Assembly (NCBI RefSeq): GCF_051020975.1
Contig: NW_027478166.1
Location: 12,525,501 to 12,589,500, forward strand
Source of the DNA: Osmia lignaria lignaria
Lineage: Eukaryota > Arthropoda > Insecta > Hymenoptera > Megachilidae
Direction: 5' to 3'
Length of the DNA stretch: 64,000 bases
The position numbers and the translations under genes are program-made. The notes beneath the pieces were generated by a model. The model had not been told where the DNA came from, did no database searches, and saw only the letters and a list, made by a program, of their open reading frames with translations. Numbering within the stretch: position 1 is the first letter of the stretch; each line of letters opens with the position of its first letter. Shown in pieces: positions 63,970-64,000 of the stretch.

Positions 63970-64000
63970 TCAGATGCGTAGTTCTCGAGATATATCAAGA
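63970..64000 (+). repeat. Right-edge partial monomer
   Basis: The first 31 bp of a type-B monomer (GATGCG, TTCTCGAG, ATATATCAAG). The array continues beyond the window edge. Confidence 0.93.

Larger units (their letters stand above)
1..64000. repeat. 322 bp tandem satellite array filling the window
   Basis: The sequence repeats head to tail with a 322 bp period from first to last base. The anchor TTGATCAGA recurs at 248, 570, 892, 1214 and onward to 63970. Between 248 and 63969 there are 198 monomers: 181 of 322 bp, ten of 319, one of 320 (20533), four of 321 (2502, 11195, 40496, 43393) and two of 323 (19244, 39207). All copies lie in the same orientation and nothing foreign is inserted. Most copies contain a TGATCA (BclI) site, so digestion should give a 322 bp ladder. 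Arrays like this are typical of eukaryotic constitutive heterochromatin; centromeric location is possible but not shown. I do not recognise the family. Confidence 0.98.

Noticed and set aside
1..64000. CRISPR array
   Set aside because: The period is regular but the whole 322 bp is repeated. There are no short identical repeats with unique spacers, no leader and no cas genes.
1..64000. rDNA spacer, tandem tRNA/5S cluster or SINE-derived satellite
   Set aside because: No rRNA or tRNA fold was recognised. AGTTCCGAAGCC resembles a Pol III B box only with an extra base, and no A box was found at a proper distance; the TTTTTT runs alone do not make a Pol III unit.
1..64000. Transposon or retroelement insertion within the array
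   Set aside because: Anchor spacing never departs from 319-323 bp, so nothing larger than a few bases is inserted.
1..64000. Monomer as a doubled 161 bp unit
   Set aside because: Internal similarity lies at 114 bp and covers only about 27-45 bp; I see no half-length periodicity.

Overview
The whole window is one uninterrupted head-to-tail satellite DNA array. I found no protein-coding gene, RNA gene, transposon, CRISPR array or unique sequence. The repeat unit is 322 bp. Taking the T of the near-invariant TTGATCAGA as unit start, 198 complete monomers run from 248 to 63969, with 247 bp of a cut monomer on the left and 31 bp on the right. By my anchor count 181 monomers are exactly 322 bp, ten are 319, one 320, four 321 and two 323. 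One monomer counted by hand (14101-14422) is 127/322 G+C (39%) and has 12 CpG against about 12.5 expected.

A repeat of this length and regularity, over 64 kb without foreign insertions, points to a eukaryotic chromosome and constitutive heterochromatin (centromeric, pericentromeric or subtelomeric). The undepleted CpG fits a genome with little germline CpG methylation, such as many invertebrates, but this is weak inference. I do not recognise the satellite family.

Layout. 1-3144: mixed monomers. 3145-5720: an 8-monomer unit (2,575-2,576 bp). 5721-11515: three 6-monomer units (1,932 bp) that can be derived from the 8-mer by specific internal deletions, with fusion monomers marking the breakpoints. 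11516-17955: almost entirely type-B monomers, with a diverged subfamily D appearing from 13448. 17956-33410: type A and type B largely alternate (644 bp dimer), containing a 9-mer and a 10-mer copy of one higher-order unit at 23429-26326 and 26327-29546. 33411-43550: B-rich, with a third leader haplotype (C) and a 1,288 bp local duplication. About 43.55-60.92 kb: a near-identical segmental duplication of about 9.0 and 8.4 kb. 60.92-64 kb: a mosaic of pieces from that duplication.

Within each monomer I see two copies of a 27 bp direct repeat 114 bp apart, an inverted repeat of a CGAGATATTT element, a short hairpin around CTGGAA/TTCCAG, and a GAA/CAA triplet tract. About nine in ten copies keep a minus-strand frame of about 74 codons open. 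It normally has no ATG, starts only at a TTG, and varies mostly at the amino-acid level, so I do not call it a gene. The main interest is the legible history of unequal exchange and local homogenisation.
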